From Dromiciops gliroides (taxonomy: Eukaryota; Chordata; Mammalia; Microbiotheria; Microbiotheriidae), in contig NC_057863.1 of the NCBI RefSeq assembly GCF_019393635.1, positions 644,780,660-644,844,659 of the forward strand: DNA of 64,000 nt. Direction: 5' to 3'. Within the stretch, counting starts at the first letter, position 1, and each line of letters starts with the position of its first letter. The position numbers and the translations under genes are program-made. The notes below the pieces were generated by a model. It worked only from the letters and a program-made list of their open reading frames with translations, did no database searches and had not been told where the DNA came from. Positions 51,801-64,000 of the stretch are shown here, one piece after another.

Positions 51801-54298
51801 GGTTGTTGGGGCAGCTAGGTGGTGCAGTGGATAAAGCACTGACATCAGGAGAGAAATAGACAATTGGCAAATCCCCAATCTTTGGAATATTCTTGAGCTA
51901 AACACAGACAGATCCTGAGAACTCAGCTGGAGCAGCTCAGGCCTCCATAGGTCGGGACCCCCATGTCCCCAGCCCAGAGCACCCTCCCAGGCAGAAGAAA
52001 TCCAAGGTGAATGAGGAGCTCACACCCTAGGAAGGTGAAGGTTCTCATCCTGGTGGGAAGAAGCCAGTTTAAACAAAAAGGCTTTCAGGTGTTGGAGGGA
52101 ATCCCAGCAGGGCCCCTCAGAACTGGGGGAAATAGAGATACTCCTCATTCTCCCTTGTTCCCCTCACCAACACCTACTTACGCATGGCGGCTGGACAGGA
52201 AGCGGAGCTGAGCTACATCTAGGCTTCCTGGGGGAATGCTGCGTCCATAGAATCGGTGCTCCAGGGATACCACCAGAGCCCCCCAGTGTGGGGCCAGGGC
52301 CCCAGGGTGACCTGAGGGAAGGACATGATGGAAGTGACCCCCTCCCCCGCGCCCCATACCGATTCACAAGCATCTAGTCCATCCTGTATGGGAATCCCTT
52401 CCATACAATCCAGCCTCAGCCTAAGTGACCAAGCATCTAGTCCATCCTGTATGGGAATCCCTTCCATACAATCCAGCCTCAGCCTAAGTGACCGCAACAA
52501 CAACGGGGAGCTTACTACCTCCCAATTCCTCAGGGCTTCGCTCTCTAAGCTTGGTTCCCTCCTCTCAGGGCCCAAGGGTTCCCATCTGCAGGCTGTCATA
52601 CCTTTAAGCACAGAGCTTGGCCCCAGACTGCCTTCACCCCCAATGTGCAGGAAGACGGGGCCATCTGGGGACCTCCAATGTCTGGTATTGACCCAGTATC
52701 GCTGACAGGAGGAGGAAGCAGTCACACTCAGCACCCAAGGACAGACAACAACTAACCTCATTTCTCTGGCCCCTCAAGGTTTGCACATTACTTTCTTCCC
52801 CACCACCCATTCTATGGATTAGGAAACTGGGGCAAAGAGAGGTGAAGTAACTCATCCACCCATGTACCAACTTTCTCTTTTTTTTTTTCCTTTTTGTGAG
52901 GCAATTGGGGTTAAGTGACTAGCCCAGGGTCACACAGCTAGTAAGTGTCAAGTGTCTGAGGTCAGATTTGAACTCAGGTCCTCCTGAATCTAGGGCTGAG
53001 GCTTTATCCACTGCCTCACCTAGCTGCCCCACCCTGTACCAATTTTCTGGTGACTATATGGCCATCAATCCCATTAAAATTATATGATCTTACTACATTC
53101 AAAAAAATATAAAATTTGAAAATTTGAAAATTATATGACCTTTCTGAGCATCAAGCCCTAACCATCTGTTTTCCCTATTGGTCTTGGGCCCCAGGGCAAT
53201 GGTGGGAATTGCCTAGCAGGTCTATGTCCCAGAACCCCATCTGCTACCTTGGAGTTGGCAATCCCAGGGGACTAGACAACAGCTATTGCGTCTGGACCGT
53301 CATCAAAACTCAACCTGAGGGGCAGCTAGATGGCACAGTGGATAGAGCACCAGCCCTGGAGTCAGGAGGACCTGAGTTCAAATCTAGCCTCAGACACTTG
53401 ACACTTACTAGCTGTGTGACCCTAGGCAAGCCACTTAACCCCAATTGCCTCACCAAAAAAAAATCAAAAAACCTCAACCTGGGGCAGGTCTAGTGGGTAA
53501 GACAATTTCATCCTTCGCATATTTTATTGGGGAGAAAATGTGGGACTGGCCCTGAGTGGGATTGGGGTAAGGGGTAGGGGAAGAAAAATCAGACCCTGGC
53601 TGACCAAGGTTGGGGGAAAATCTAGGGAGAGGAGAGGATGGGGAATTTTGAGTCTGGGAAGAATTGTGGGGGAGAAAACTTTGGGCCTTAGAGATTTATT
53701 TAGGTAGAGACTATAGGGTCCAGGGAGAAAGGTTGGAGGAAAGCTATAAGGGCCTGGGCACTACGATAGGTGTGGAAAGAGTTTGGGGGGCTGGGCTGCT
53801 TTGCTGAGGAAAGGATGTGTACCTGGTTACAGGCCTGGACTGAGGCCTCACTGGGGTTAGGTGAATTCTGGGGAGGATTTCCTGAGTAATCAGTGCTGGT
53901 AGAGTTGAGGGAAGGCCCTGAGGTGGGGGGAGGCAGGGATCTGGGGCAGAGAGAGGCCACCAGGGCCAAGGCTGACCTGGAGGAAGGAGCGCTGGTCAGA
54001 GCTGTTGAAAGGATCCAGGGGCTGCCAGAGCCAGCCCTCCCTCGCCAAACTCGGCTCCCCCAGCCTCTGGCCCAACTTCGCCTGCACTTCTTGGACATGG
54101 TCCCCCAGCCGGCTCAAGAGGGACCCTGGGAAAGAATGAGAGGAAAAGCAAAGGCTCAGCCTGGAAGATCCAGGCATCTCCACATCCAGTGTCCCCAGAC
54201 TTGGTGGGGTTGGGGGGGAGACACACACTTGCAGTGGAGACCCCCCAGAGGGATGCCAAGAGGAATGGACCCAGCAGGAGAGCAGCAGCAGGAGCCAT
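48827..54298 (-). CDS. PRSS16-like serine carboxypeptidase (S28, thymus-specific serine protease type)
   Basis: Lysosomal/endosomal prolyl-carboxypeptidase-like S28 peptidase, closest by memory to PRSS16 (TSSP), which shapes the CD4 self-peptide repertoire in thymus. Twelve exons: 54298-54229, 54125-53977, 52701-52602, 52311-52182, 51601-51478, 51234-51157, 50998-50951, 50259-49990, 49905-49764, 49450-49271, 49176-49031 and 48889-48827. They total 1500 nt and 499 residues (human PRSS16 514). Start at 54298 gives a signal peptide (ALLLGPFLLASLWG). RYWVN, FLHIGGEGSLGP and SLEHRFYGRSIP precede the nucleophile motif FGGSYAGSLAAWARLK (Ser179). Asp434 (GDIDPWHVLS) and His459 (SHCSDM) complete the triad. 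YQTCTEFGYY and CKDPSCPFS keep the cysteines. The exon 5 donor (gttcag) is weak. Human is not known to me to have this gene here. Confidence 0.9.
50400..50640. repeat. old interspersed repeat remnant
   Basis: The words agaggaaactgaggccca and aaggccacacgg recall MIR/CORE-SINE cores, but most of the segment is not classifiable. It lies in intron 7 of the PRSS16-like gene. Confidence 0.35.
51662..51852 (+). repeat. MIR remnant followed by a truncated WSINE1 head
   Basis: 51662-51808 resembles MIR (gcttgccagctgtttg, ccttggacaagtcaac). 51811-51852 is only the first ~42 nt of a WSINE1-type SINE (ttggggcagctaggtgg to gcactga). Confidence 0.65.
52369..52494. repeat. exact 63-nt tandem duplication
   Basis: Two perfect copies with period 63 (catctagtccatcctgtatg at 52371 and 52434, through cctaagtgac). 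It lies in intron 3 of the PRSS16-like gene. Confidence 0.95.
52875..53030 (-). repeat. WSINE1/SINE-1_MD-type SINE
   Basis: Reverse full-length copy. Flanks gtaccaactttct and gtaccaattttct form the target-site duplication. Confidence 0.94.
53319..53469 (+). repeat. WSINE1/SINE-1_MD-type SINE
   Basis: Full-length copy. Flanks aaaactcaacctg and aaacctcaacctg. Confidence 0.94.
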
Positions 54299-54679
54299 CG
54301 CCCGGATACCACAGAGAGCAGAGGGATATAGGTGTCTGGGTAACCCCCGGGGGACACCTTATAATATCCCCCCATTGGCTTCTGACCAGCCCCTAGCTTG
54401 GACAAGCGTCTTTAGAAACAGCCCACGCTCACCAGGGACGCCTCAAAGCCCAGGGGGTTCCTGCCTGGACCTCTACAGACTCAGCATCCCCTTCTCAGGT
54501 TACTCCCCAAACACAGGCTCTTCTTCCTCCGCTGCCATCTCTTAGTCTCTGACCACTCCCCTCCCCAGTCTCTTTTCTTCCCCCCATCTTCTCTCTCAGT
54601 ACTAGGACCATGGAATCATAGATTTAGAGCTGAACAAGATTCTATTATTGTCTAGTTACATATAGAGATACTTTTCAGC

Positions 54680-54828
54680 TTTTTTTTTTTTTGGGTAGGG
54701 CAGTGAGGGTTAAGTGACTTGCCCAGGGTCACACCACTAGTAAATGTCGTGTCTGAGGCTGGATTTGAACTCAGGTCCTCCTGAATCCAGGGCTGGTGCT
54801 TTATCCACTGTGCCACCTAGCTGCCCCT
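54680..54828 (-). repeat. WSINE1/SINE-1_MD-type SINE
   Basis: Reverse full-length copy, tail type gtagggcagtgagg. The word gagcaagattct after it resembles gaacaagattct about 45 nt before it. Confidence 0.93.
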
Positions 54829-54900
54829 GAGCAAGATTCTAGAAGCCACCTCCCTCCCTGTTTTATAAAAGAGGAAACTGAGTCTCAGAAAGGTTACATG

Positions 54901-55052
54901 GGGGGCAGCTAGATGGCGCAGTGGTAAAGCACTGGCCCTGGATTCAGGAGGACCTGAGTTCAAAGCCAGCCTCAGACACTTGACACTTACTAGCTGTGTG
55001 ACCCTGGGCAAGTCACTTAACCCTCATTGCCCTGCAAAAAAAAAAAAAAAAA
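54901..55052 (+). repeat. WSINE1/SINE-1_MD-type SINE
   Basis: Full-length copy ending cattgccctgc plus A17. It is flanked by aaaggttacatg. Confidence 0.95.
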
Positions 55053-55148
55053 GGTTACATGATTGATTCAATAAGCAGACAGTGGTAGAGCCAAGAGTCC
55101 AAGCCAGGTCACATAGAAGGTGGCATCTGAGTGGAATTTGAAGAGAGA

Positions 55149-55299
55149 TTTTTTTTTTTTTTAAGTGAGGCAATTGGGGTTAAGTGACTTGCCCAGGGTC
55201 ACACAGCTAGTAAGTGTTAAGTGTCTGAGGCCGGATTTGAACTCAGGTACTCCTGACTCCAGGGCCGGTGCTCTATCTACTTCACCACCTAGCTGCCCC
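55149..55299 (-). repeat. WSINE1/SINE-1_MD-type SINE
   Basis: Reverse full-length copy with T14. Flanks ctgagtggaatttgaag and a slightly expanded ctgagtggagtggaattt. Confidence 0.94.
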
Positions 55300-56960
55300 C
55301 TGAGTGGAGTGGAATTTGGAAGGAAGCCATTGGATCCCTGGTGAAGAGGAAGGGCAGTTCTGTTATGAGGGACCACCAGTGCAAAGATGTGAAGGGGACT
55401 TGAGCGGTAGAGGTGACATGGGCAGAACCATGCTTTGGCAGCCGGGTAGAGGAGACCAACTAAAAGGCTATTATAACAATCCAGGGGAAAAGAGATGGGG
55501 GCCTGCCCCCCTTTGTACCCACCAGCCCTCCTTTCTCCATCTTTGTCCTCCAACTTCCTCTCTCTAGAGATCCCTTGGTCTTTCCCTTCTGTCCCCAAAT
55601 CTTCCGTTTGTCCCCTCAGCCTCCCCCAAGTTTTGGCCATGGCTCTGGCCCCTGGTTGGGGGACTACAGACATCTGCCCCAGCTTGCCACCCAGAGAAAA
55701 TACTTAGGAACGTTCTAGCAAAGGGAGTGAGGCCCCTCCCAAATCTGCCCCATAACCCAGAAACCTCCTGGGGAGCCGTGTTTTCAGAGGGAGCCTGGTC
55801 CAGCAAGGGGAGGGGGAAGGCCCTGAACTTGGCCAGCATTGCCCCCTGCTCTCCCTCCTCCATCTGTCCCAGGGATTAGGTGGATTAAAGCCTCAATTAA
55901 TCTACCCCCTCCCTCTCATAAGGGGAGGGGGAGGAGCGTCCTCTATGACCCAAGACTGGTCTCTCTGGGACTCTACAACACTGCATGAAAAAGGTTTTCA
56001 TGGTATAGTAGAAACAATACTAGTCTTGGGCACTGCAGCCATGTCCTTGAATATCCTTTTTGTGACCTTGTATCTTAAACTCTCTGCACCTCGGTTTCCC
56101 CGTCTGTAAAATGAGGAGGTTGCCCTGGATGGCTTGCTACCCCTTTCTAAGTTCTCAGTCTAGTAATCTGGACACACTACGGAAAGGCCAAGGGACTTAA
56201 TTGCTTTTTAAATATATGGGACAAAACCGAACCCTGGGTCTGGGTCACCTCTCAGAACAACTGTGCTTGCATTTGTATATTACAGGGTGCACTAGGGATG
56301 AGAGACAGGAAGCTCAAGTCCTAGAACCCTAAATCTGGAGGTGAAAAGGACCATTTTCACAGGCAGAGATGCCTAAAGTTGCAGGTAAGAAGCTTCCTGT
56401 GCTATGTCTCTGCTCCTTGGACATATACAAGTCTCTGACCAGCGTCCTTTGGAAAGCCCAGTCAGCTGGGAGTACCTGACCATGAAGGGCCTTTCTCCAC
56501 AGCCAGGCTGGTCTGGTTTTTCTGCTGAGTTCCCAGTTGTCACTGGGGCAGCTACAAATGTTCTTGTTTCAACAGGATGGGGACTTGGTGTCCCCATTTC
56601 CCAGCAGGCTCAGCCACCCTTCCCTCCCCCAAATCCCCTCCAACCTGCTGAGAAGGCCCCAGGGACAGGCCAGGCTAAGAGGATTGGAGCTGGTGTTTGC
56701 AAAATTAGATCATGGTGGGGAGGGAGGGAGTCTGGGCTGGTTTGTGGCCCAGGCCGACCTGGCTGCATATGTTAAGGAGATAGCACCAAGAAAGATGTCT
56801 GAGATAGAAATAAGGTGCCATAGGAAAAAGGGGTGGGTGGTGGGGAATATAGCAGTTGGAAAGAGATGGAGCTGGAGAAACAGATAGGAAAGGTTGGAGA
56901 CCATGGAAGCCAGAAAGGTTCAGAAATAAGAGGGATGAGTAAATTTAAGAGGTAAGGACA
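55300..56960. other. no gene seen; MIR fragment at about 55998-56160
   Basis: 55998-56160 holds a MIR-like copy (tttttgtgaccttgtatc, cggtttccccgtctgtaaaa, tgaggaggttgccctggat). The remainder is unique-looking without a supported gene. Confidence 0.5.
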
Positions 56961-56961
56961 T

Positions 56962-57113
56962 GGGGCAGTTAGGTGGCGCAGTGGATAGAGCACTGGCCCT
57001 GGAGTCAGGAGTACCTGAGTTCAAATCCCGACCTCAGACACTTAATACTTACTAGCTGTGTGACCCTGGGCAAGTCACTTAACCCCAATTGCCTCACTTT
57101 AAAAAAAAAAAAA
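56962..57113 (+). repeat. WSINE1/SINE-1_MD-type SINE
   Basis: Full-length copy. The duplication agaggtaaggaca flanks it. Confidence 0.95.
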
Positions 57114-57891
57114 GAGGTAAGGACAGACACAGAACTAATGAGGAAGGTCCCTGGCCTCCCTTCTCCCCTCCCTCCATCCCCTTTACCTTCCCAATAAACC
57201 AGATTCTCAAGGGTCATTTTGTTTTTTTTTTTTTTATTGAAATGGATAACATTGTGGGGGAGGAAAGGTCCTCTCACTATATGCTGACTCAAAATAATTA
57301 TCTAGGTGGTAAATTGGGGCAGGGTGGGGTGGGGAGTAGTGAGGCTCTGGGAAGGAATAGGTGAGGACACGCTCTCAGGTCAGGACTTCTCCAGATCCTA
57401 GGGAAATGAAAATGCCCTGAGGAAAAATGGGTCTGTGAGAAGGGCTAACAAGTAACTGGAAATATGTAAAGACACACCCAAGGATACACACTCTTTGGAA
57501 GGGACCTTCCGGGTCTGCTGCAATCCATTCTGTGTCTTCAGATGAGGTCTCCATACATTTGAAACCACATCCTTTGACTTTCTCTACCTTCCAGGACCCC
57601 ACACCCTTTTCGGGTCTTCTTATACCATGTTCCTAGGCCGGCCTCTTTGTTGTTCCTTGAAAATCCATATTCCCAGCTCTCCCTTGCCCCAACCTCACTC
57701 AGGACTTCCTTCAGGACCTAGCTAAAATGTTGCTTTCTACAAGAAACCCTTCCCAGTCCTTATTTGCAGTGTCTCCCCGTGGCTGACCATCTCCTATTCA
57801 TCTTCTCCATGGTTGGTTTGTACAGTGGTTCCCATGTTGTCTCCCCAGTTAAGACTACAAGGGCAGGCCTGGCTTTCATATCCTTGGCTTA

Positions 57892-58131
57892 GCACATTTT
57901 TCAGTCATGTCCAACTCTTCATGACCCCATTTAGGTTTTCTTGGCAGAGATACTGGGCATGGTCTGCCATTTCCTTCTCCAGCTCTTTTACAGAGGACAA
58001 AACTGAGGCAGACAGGGTTAAGTGACTTGCCCAGGGTCACACAGCTAGGAAGTGTCTGAGGCTGGATTTGAACTCAGGAAAATGACTCTTCGGGACTCCA
58101 GTTCATATGCACTATGGTGCCACCTAGCTGA
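57892..58131 (-). repeat. MAR1-type CORE-SINE
   Basis: Reverse copy starting tcagtcatgtccaactcttc, then gccatttccttctccagctc, taagtgacttgcccaggg and gtgccacctagctg. Confidence 0.9.
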
Positions 58132-58502
58132 TACATAGCAGGTATTTATTAAATACCTTTAGGGACCATCTAGTCCAAATTGCATTGCAGAGAAACCGGG
58201 GTCCTCATCCAGACGTAGCAGAACCAAGAAGATGAATAGTGATGTCTAAGCCTTCATGTCTTCATTTCCCTCCTCCCACTTGCAGACACCCCGAAGCAAA
58301 CAGCCTCAAACTCTCAGATCAACCAATGACCGAAAAATGAACTCAACAACACCCCAACCAGGCTCCCCTGATGACAGTAACATGGGGTGAAGTAAGACCG
58401 TCCTTCATGGCTTAGCAAGAACATTCCACCAACTCCAAGCTCACCTACCACTTCAAAAGAGCTTAACAACTTTTCCCAACATTTAAAAAAAACACCAAGC
58501 AC

Positions 58503-58636
58503 AGCTGGGTGGTGCAATGGATAGAGGCACCAGTCCTGCAGTCAGGAGGACCCGAGTTCAAATTAGACTTCAGAGATTTAGTAGACATGTGACCCTGGAC
58601 AAGTCACTTAACCATGATTGCCTTTAAAAACCAAAA
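58503..58636 (+). repeat. WSINE1-type SINE, diverged
   Basis: Head agctgggtggtgcaatgg, then ggacccgagttcaaatta and gtgaccctggacaagtcact. The tail is short. Confidence 0.88.
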
Positions 58637-59006
58637 ACTAAGCTCCCACTGCTAGATTTCCTTAATTTTTCCTGTCTCAAGAGTCTGTGGGCCCCAACTG
58701 GCATGAAATTCCAACCCCCCTCACCCCCCCAGTTCTTGGCCTATGTACAGTTGCATTGAAGGTGGTCACGGTCGGTGAGGTTTTCATGATGGGGCTGTCT
58801 GCGGCTGAGCCAGCCCTTTGAAGTTCAGAAGTTTGTAGTGTGAATTTCTGTGGGCTTTTTGTTGTTGCAGGTTGGGAAGATTTCTTGGAAGGATTCTATA
58901 AGGTTACTTTCCAGTATTCTATAAGGTGACTTTCCAGGTTCAGTTGTTTTGTTTTTCCTGAGCATCATTTCCCGTAATTGTCATTTTATTTAATTAATTA
59001 ATTAAT

Positions 59007-59157
59007 GGGGGGGGGGGGCGGCCCTGGGCAGTGGGGGTTAAGTGACTTGCCCAGGGTCACACAGCTAGTAAGTGTCAAGTGTCTGAGGCCAGATTTGAAC
59101 TCAGGTCCTCCTGAATCCAGGGCTGGTGTTTATCCATTGTGCCACCTAGCTGCCCCC
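59007..59157 (-). repeat. WSINE1/SINE-1_MD-type SINE
   Basis: Reverse copy with a G-rich, not T-rich, tail. The duplication gtaattgtcatttta lies at about 58974 and 59161, so (AATT)n and G-rich DNA belong to its tail. Confidence 0.93.
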
Positions 59158-59776
59158 AATGTAATTGTCATTTTAAAAGTAGGAGGGATCAGATACCACC
59201 ATCAAGTCCAATCCCCTTCATTTTAGATTTGAGGAAACCAGAGTCTTTGAGATACCAGGAACTAACTTGGGCCAAGGTCCTACATGCTGTAAATGGTATA
59301 GTCCAGATTCAAAAAGGGTGCTGGCGCCCCTTCCACTTCAGCACCAAGGAGAGGTCACTTGCCCAAAATTTCCTACTTGGGTAGGGGAAGGGCAAGAAAG
59401 TTGATCATCTAAGTTCTATTGGGGGTAGAGCCCATGACCTTTGAGAATTTTCATTTCTTCTAAATCATAGCATGTTAGGGTATCCAAGATCCAAAATCAA
59501 GATCCTTATTTCCAGGCCAAACCAAAATAACCTTTTCCTTCCATTGTAAGCTTGCTAGTAATGACCTTGGGGACCAACTAGCTGCACCCCCCAAAAAAAA
59601 TTTCGTAGAAGGGGAAACAGATGAAGGAAGGAGAAGAGGATCGTTTAAGGTTACAAAGGTGATCCATGGGCAACCAGGATCCTGAATCCAAATTGAAAAG
59701 TTCTTTCCACCAATCAGAAGGAATCTTAGCAGGTTCAGCTGGAGAAGGGAAGGACCTAAATTCTCCCTTCCCTCAT

Positions 59777-61190
<1,414 letters not shown>

Positions 61191-61591
61191 ACAGGATATG
61201 AAAGCTGGAAGGCTCACCTCAACAACCTTGCCGGGATCCCTTCAAATGGAGCTGATAGATCAGAGCTATATAGCCCATCTTTGGAGTCTTATAGCCCTCC
61301 ATGGAGGAGGAGCCCACATGCCTCAACTCAAGGCATCCAGTCCACCCCTTGACAGCTGCAATTGTGAGTTTGCCCTGGCATCAAACCTAGATGGGGCCCT
61401 TGATACCTTCCATCCAGGGCTTCTGGATTTGCCCACTGGGGGCCAAGCAAATAAAACTAATCTCTCTTCCAAATGATGTCCCTTCCAATCCTTGAAGACT
61501 GGAGATCTTTTTCTCCTCAATCTCCTCTCCACCTCTTTTCCTTCCCCAATAGAAGCCATAGGATATGGTGGAAAAGAGGTTTGGGAGGGGG

Positions 61592-61741
61592 TGGGGCAGC
61601 TAGGTGGCACAGTGGATAAAGCACCAGCCCTGGATTCAGGAGTACCTGAGTTCAAATCCAGCCTCAGACATTTGACACTTACTAGCTGTGTGACCCTGGG
61701 CAAGTCACTTAACCCTCATTGCCCTGCCAAAAAAAAAAAAG
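61592..61741 (+). repeat. WSINE1/SINE-1_MD-type SINE
   Basis: Full-length copy ending cattgccctgccaaaa. Confidence 0.95.
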
Positions 61742-61885
61742 GAAGTTTTGGACCCGAGAGTCTGAAGACCTGGCTTCTGGTCCCCTTGACTTGTTTGGGC
61801 ATATCTTTCTTTTTCTTGCAATGGGTCTCAGAGTTCTCTCATCTGAAAATGGGGATAGCATCAAGTTCTCAAAGAAGACTCTAAG

Positions 61886-62060
61886 GGGGCAGCTAGGTGG
61901 CGCAGTGGATAGAGCACTGGCCCTGGAGTCAGAAGGACCCGAGTTCAAATTCGGCCTCAGACACTTAACACTTACTAGCTGTGTGACCCTGGGCAATTCA
62001 CTTAACCCCAATTACCTCACTAAAAAACAAACAAACAAACAAAAAAAACAAAACAAAGAA
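61886..62060 (+). repeat. WSINE1/SINE-1_MD-type SINE
   Basis: Full-length copy with an (AAAC)n tail. Target-site duplication aaagaagactctaag. Confidence 0.95.
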
Positions 62061-62850
62061 GACTCTAAGAAGACAGTGAAGGTGCTCTGGGATAAGTCTA
62101 GATTTAGGAGCCAAAAGACCCTTCTCCCTGAGAAAAAAGTTCTCATAACTTTCAGGAAGTCTTTAGTCTCTTCTCTGGCCCTCGACTTCCTTTCTTTGAA
62201 AAATGAAGACTTCAGAATTTTGAGAGTTGGAAAGGAAGCAAGCAGCCAATTAGCCCAACCCTTAACTCAAAGAGAACACATGGCTGAATTCCTGCTGATG
62301 GAGAATCCCCACTTTTGGAGAGGTCTCATCAAATAACTTTTCCACATGTTTAAGCCCACCATTACCCAGTGCTCTCCCCCTCTATCTTCTGGGAGCTACT
62401 GTAGTCGTTCACCCAAGAGCAGTTCTAACTAAGCTCTCCCTTCCCCCAGGCTCAACAACCCCAGTTTGCTCATAAGGCATGATCTAGATCTTCATTGTTC
62501 TGGAAGCTCTCCAATTCATCAATGCCCTTCTCTCAAACTGTGCCTAACTGGATAAAATACTTCAAATACACTCATGTATTGGGAAGAATGTCTCCCTAAT
62601 CCAGCACAATCAGTCAACAAGTGTCTGAAGTCCCAGTCCTGTTGCTACAAACCCCCAAAGTCCAGACAGACCCTACCCTCTGGGAGCTAAGGTCCCCCAG
62701 AGTAGAAAAAACTTGCCCATAGATAAGTAAACACAGGACAGACACAAAATGAATACAGAGCAGTTTAGAGTGAGATGACTGCAGGTGAGGGAAATCAGAA
62801 AGCTTCGAAGGGTACTAGGGGTGGTTGTTCCGGGGGGAAGGAAGACAGGA
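62061..62850. other. no gene seen
   Basis: Probable CRX intron or upstream DNA. No exon, RNA gene or clear repeat is recognised. Confidence 0.45.
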
Positions 62851-62854
62851 ATAA

Positions 62855-63245
62855 CCATTCTCTATTATGTGCCAGGCATAGAATTCTATTAAGCAATTTA
62901 CAAATAGTATGGAGTTTGAGCCACCAAACAAAAAAAAAAAGAAACCGAAAACACACACACACACACACACAAAAGAATTTGATCCTCACAACAACCCTGG
63001 GAAGGTGCTGTTAAGATCTCCATTTTCTGGATTTAGGAGGTCCTGAGTTAAAATCCAGCCTCAGACACTTGACACTATCTGTGTGGCCCTGGGCAAGTAG
63101 TCACTTAACCCTCATTGTCCTGCCCCCCCCCCCAAAGATCTCCATTTTACATTTGAGGAAACTGAGGCAGAGTTTGACTCACCTCAGGGTCACACAGCTA
63201 GTGTTTGAACCTGGATTTGAACTCTCACCTTCCTTACTCCAGGTT
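62855..63245 (-). repeat. MIR/THER CORE-SINE interrupted by a SINE and (CA)n
   Basis: Reversed MIR: ctattatgtgccaggcat, gatcctcacaacaaccctgg, tttgaggaaactgaggcaga, cagggtcacacagctagtg. A (CA)n run (62949-62970) and the SINE at 63026-63134 break it. Confidence 0.75.
63026..63134 (+). repeat. 5'-truncated WSINE1-type SINE inside MIR
   Basis: Begins inside the element at ctggatttaggagg and ends cattgtcctgc plus C10. The 13-nt word agatctccatttt lies directly before and after it. Confidence 0.9.
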
Positions 63246-63394
63246 CTATTCCTTTCAAGTGTAATCAGCCACTAAATCTCTCAAAAGAGACAGATGCCAT
63301 GGACATGAAACCAAACCTATACTAGGCCAGTACTAGCCAAGTTGGCCTTTGACAGGCCAATGGGCACAGGGAACTGTTAATGAGCTTGTAGTCC

Positions 63395-63608
63395 ACACAG
63401 CTAGGTGGCCAGGCTTGGAGTCAAGAAGATCGAAGTTCAAATCTGACCTCAGACACTAGCTATGTGACCCTGGACAAGTCACTTAACCCTGTTTGCCTCA
63501 GTTTTCTCAGCCATAAAATGAGCTGGAGAAGGAAATGGCAAACCAATCTAGTACCTCTGCCAAGAAAACCCCAAATGTGGGGTCATAAAGAATCACATGT
63601 GACTCAAA
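63395..63608 (+). repeat. MAR1-type CORE-SINE
   Basis: Head cacagctaggtggccaggc, middle gttcaaatctgacctcagac, 3' part gagctggagaaggaaatggc and agaaaaccccaaatgtgggg. Confidence 0.9.
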
Positions 63609-64000
63609 CTCAACTCAGTAACAGCAGTCCCTGCTAACTCCCACATCCTTTTCTGGGCAAACTTTGGTCTGGCCAAGCCTCCTGCACTTTTTGCATTTGG
63701 GAAGGTGATTTTCCAAAGCATTTTCCAATCAATCACCGGAAGATTTTCTAGGGTGAGATCTTTTGGATTCTAGATTCGATCATCTTTATCTACTATCTAG
63801 AGGCAAACAGTCACTTACAGGTCTGATAAGCAGATCCAAAGTCTTTCGTAACAATAGCTCTCTTCTTAACTCAGGACTTCCGGACCTAATCATTCAACAA
63901 ACACACTGCCCTAAGTTACTAACATTCTCTGATTTGCCAAATCTGATGGCCTTTTCTTTCCTCAACCTTCTGGACCTATTGGGCAGCCCTCCTTTGATCG

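Noticed and set aside
61200-64000. First coding exon of CRX
   Set aside because: No minus-strand MM..(Y) start followed by PYSVN-like text and a phase-1 donor was found by eye, so it is presumed beyond the window.

Overview
The window is nuclear DNA of a marsupial mammal. The evidence is spliced GT-AG genes with human-like exon phases and some 30 copies of the marsupial tRNA-derived SINE that opens ggggcagctaggtgg (WSINE1/SINE-1_MD type), together with MAR1 and MIR/THER CORE-SINEs. The species cannot be fixed by reading alone. The gene order matches human 19q13.2: TGFB1, B9D2, TMEM91, EXOSC5, BCKDHA, B3GNT8, DMAC2 and ERICH4. Beyond ERICH4 the order departs from human: an intact PRSS16-like serine carboxypeptidase gene comes next, then a CRX/OTX homeobox gene. 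Human CRX lies several megabases away on 19q13.33.

Layout: 55-2043 TGFB1 coding exons 1-3 (minus, runs off the left edge); 4201-5439 B9D2 (minus); 6.5-17.4 kb gene-free, full of SINEs, a LINE relic and GATA-like simple repeats; 18218-19967 TMEM91 (plus); 21323-29776 EXOSC5 (minus), sharing a CpG-rich divergent promoter with BCKDHA, 30409-38738 (plus); 39957-41150 B3GNT8 (minus, one coding exon); 43641-46504 DMAC2 (minus), head to head with ERICH4, 46988-48376 (plus); 48827-54298 PRSS16-like (minus); 54.3-59.8 kb repeats; 59777-60877 the last two coding exons of CRX (minus; first coding exon not found, probably beyond 64000).

The genes do not form one pathway. They cover TGF-beta signalling, ciliary transition zone, a small membrane protein, RNA exosome, branched-chain amino acid breakdown, poly-LacNAc synthesis, mitochondrial complex I assembly, a thymus-type peptidase and a photoreceptor transcription factor. 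All complete coding models join in frame and end near the human length (B9D2 175, TMEM91 185, EXOSC5 233, BCKDHA 437, B3GNT8 397, DMAC2 272, ERICH4 109 and PRSS16-like 499 residues).

The most notable signals are the intact PRSS16 paralogue with its catalytic triad, the ERICH4-PRSS16L-CRX join, and three promoters that carry locally duplicated CCAAT/GC-box or NRF1-like units. There is also a clear history of nested retroposon insertions with target-site duplications. No prokaryote-type system, CRISPR array or intact mobile element is present.
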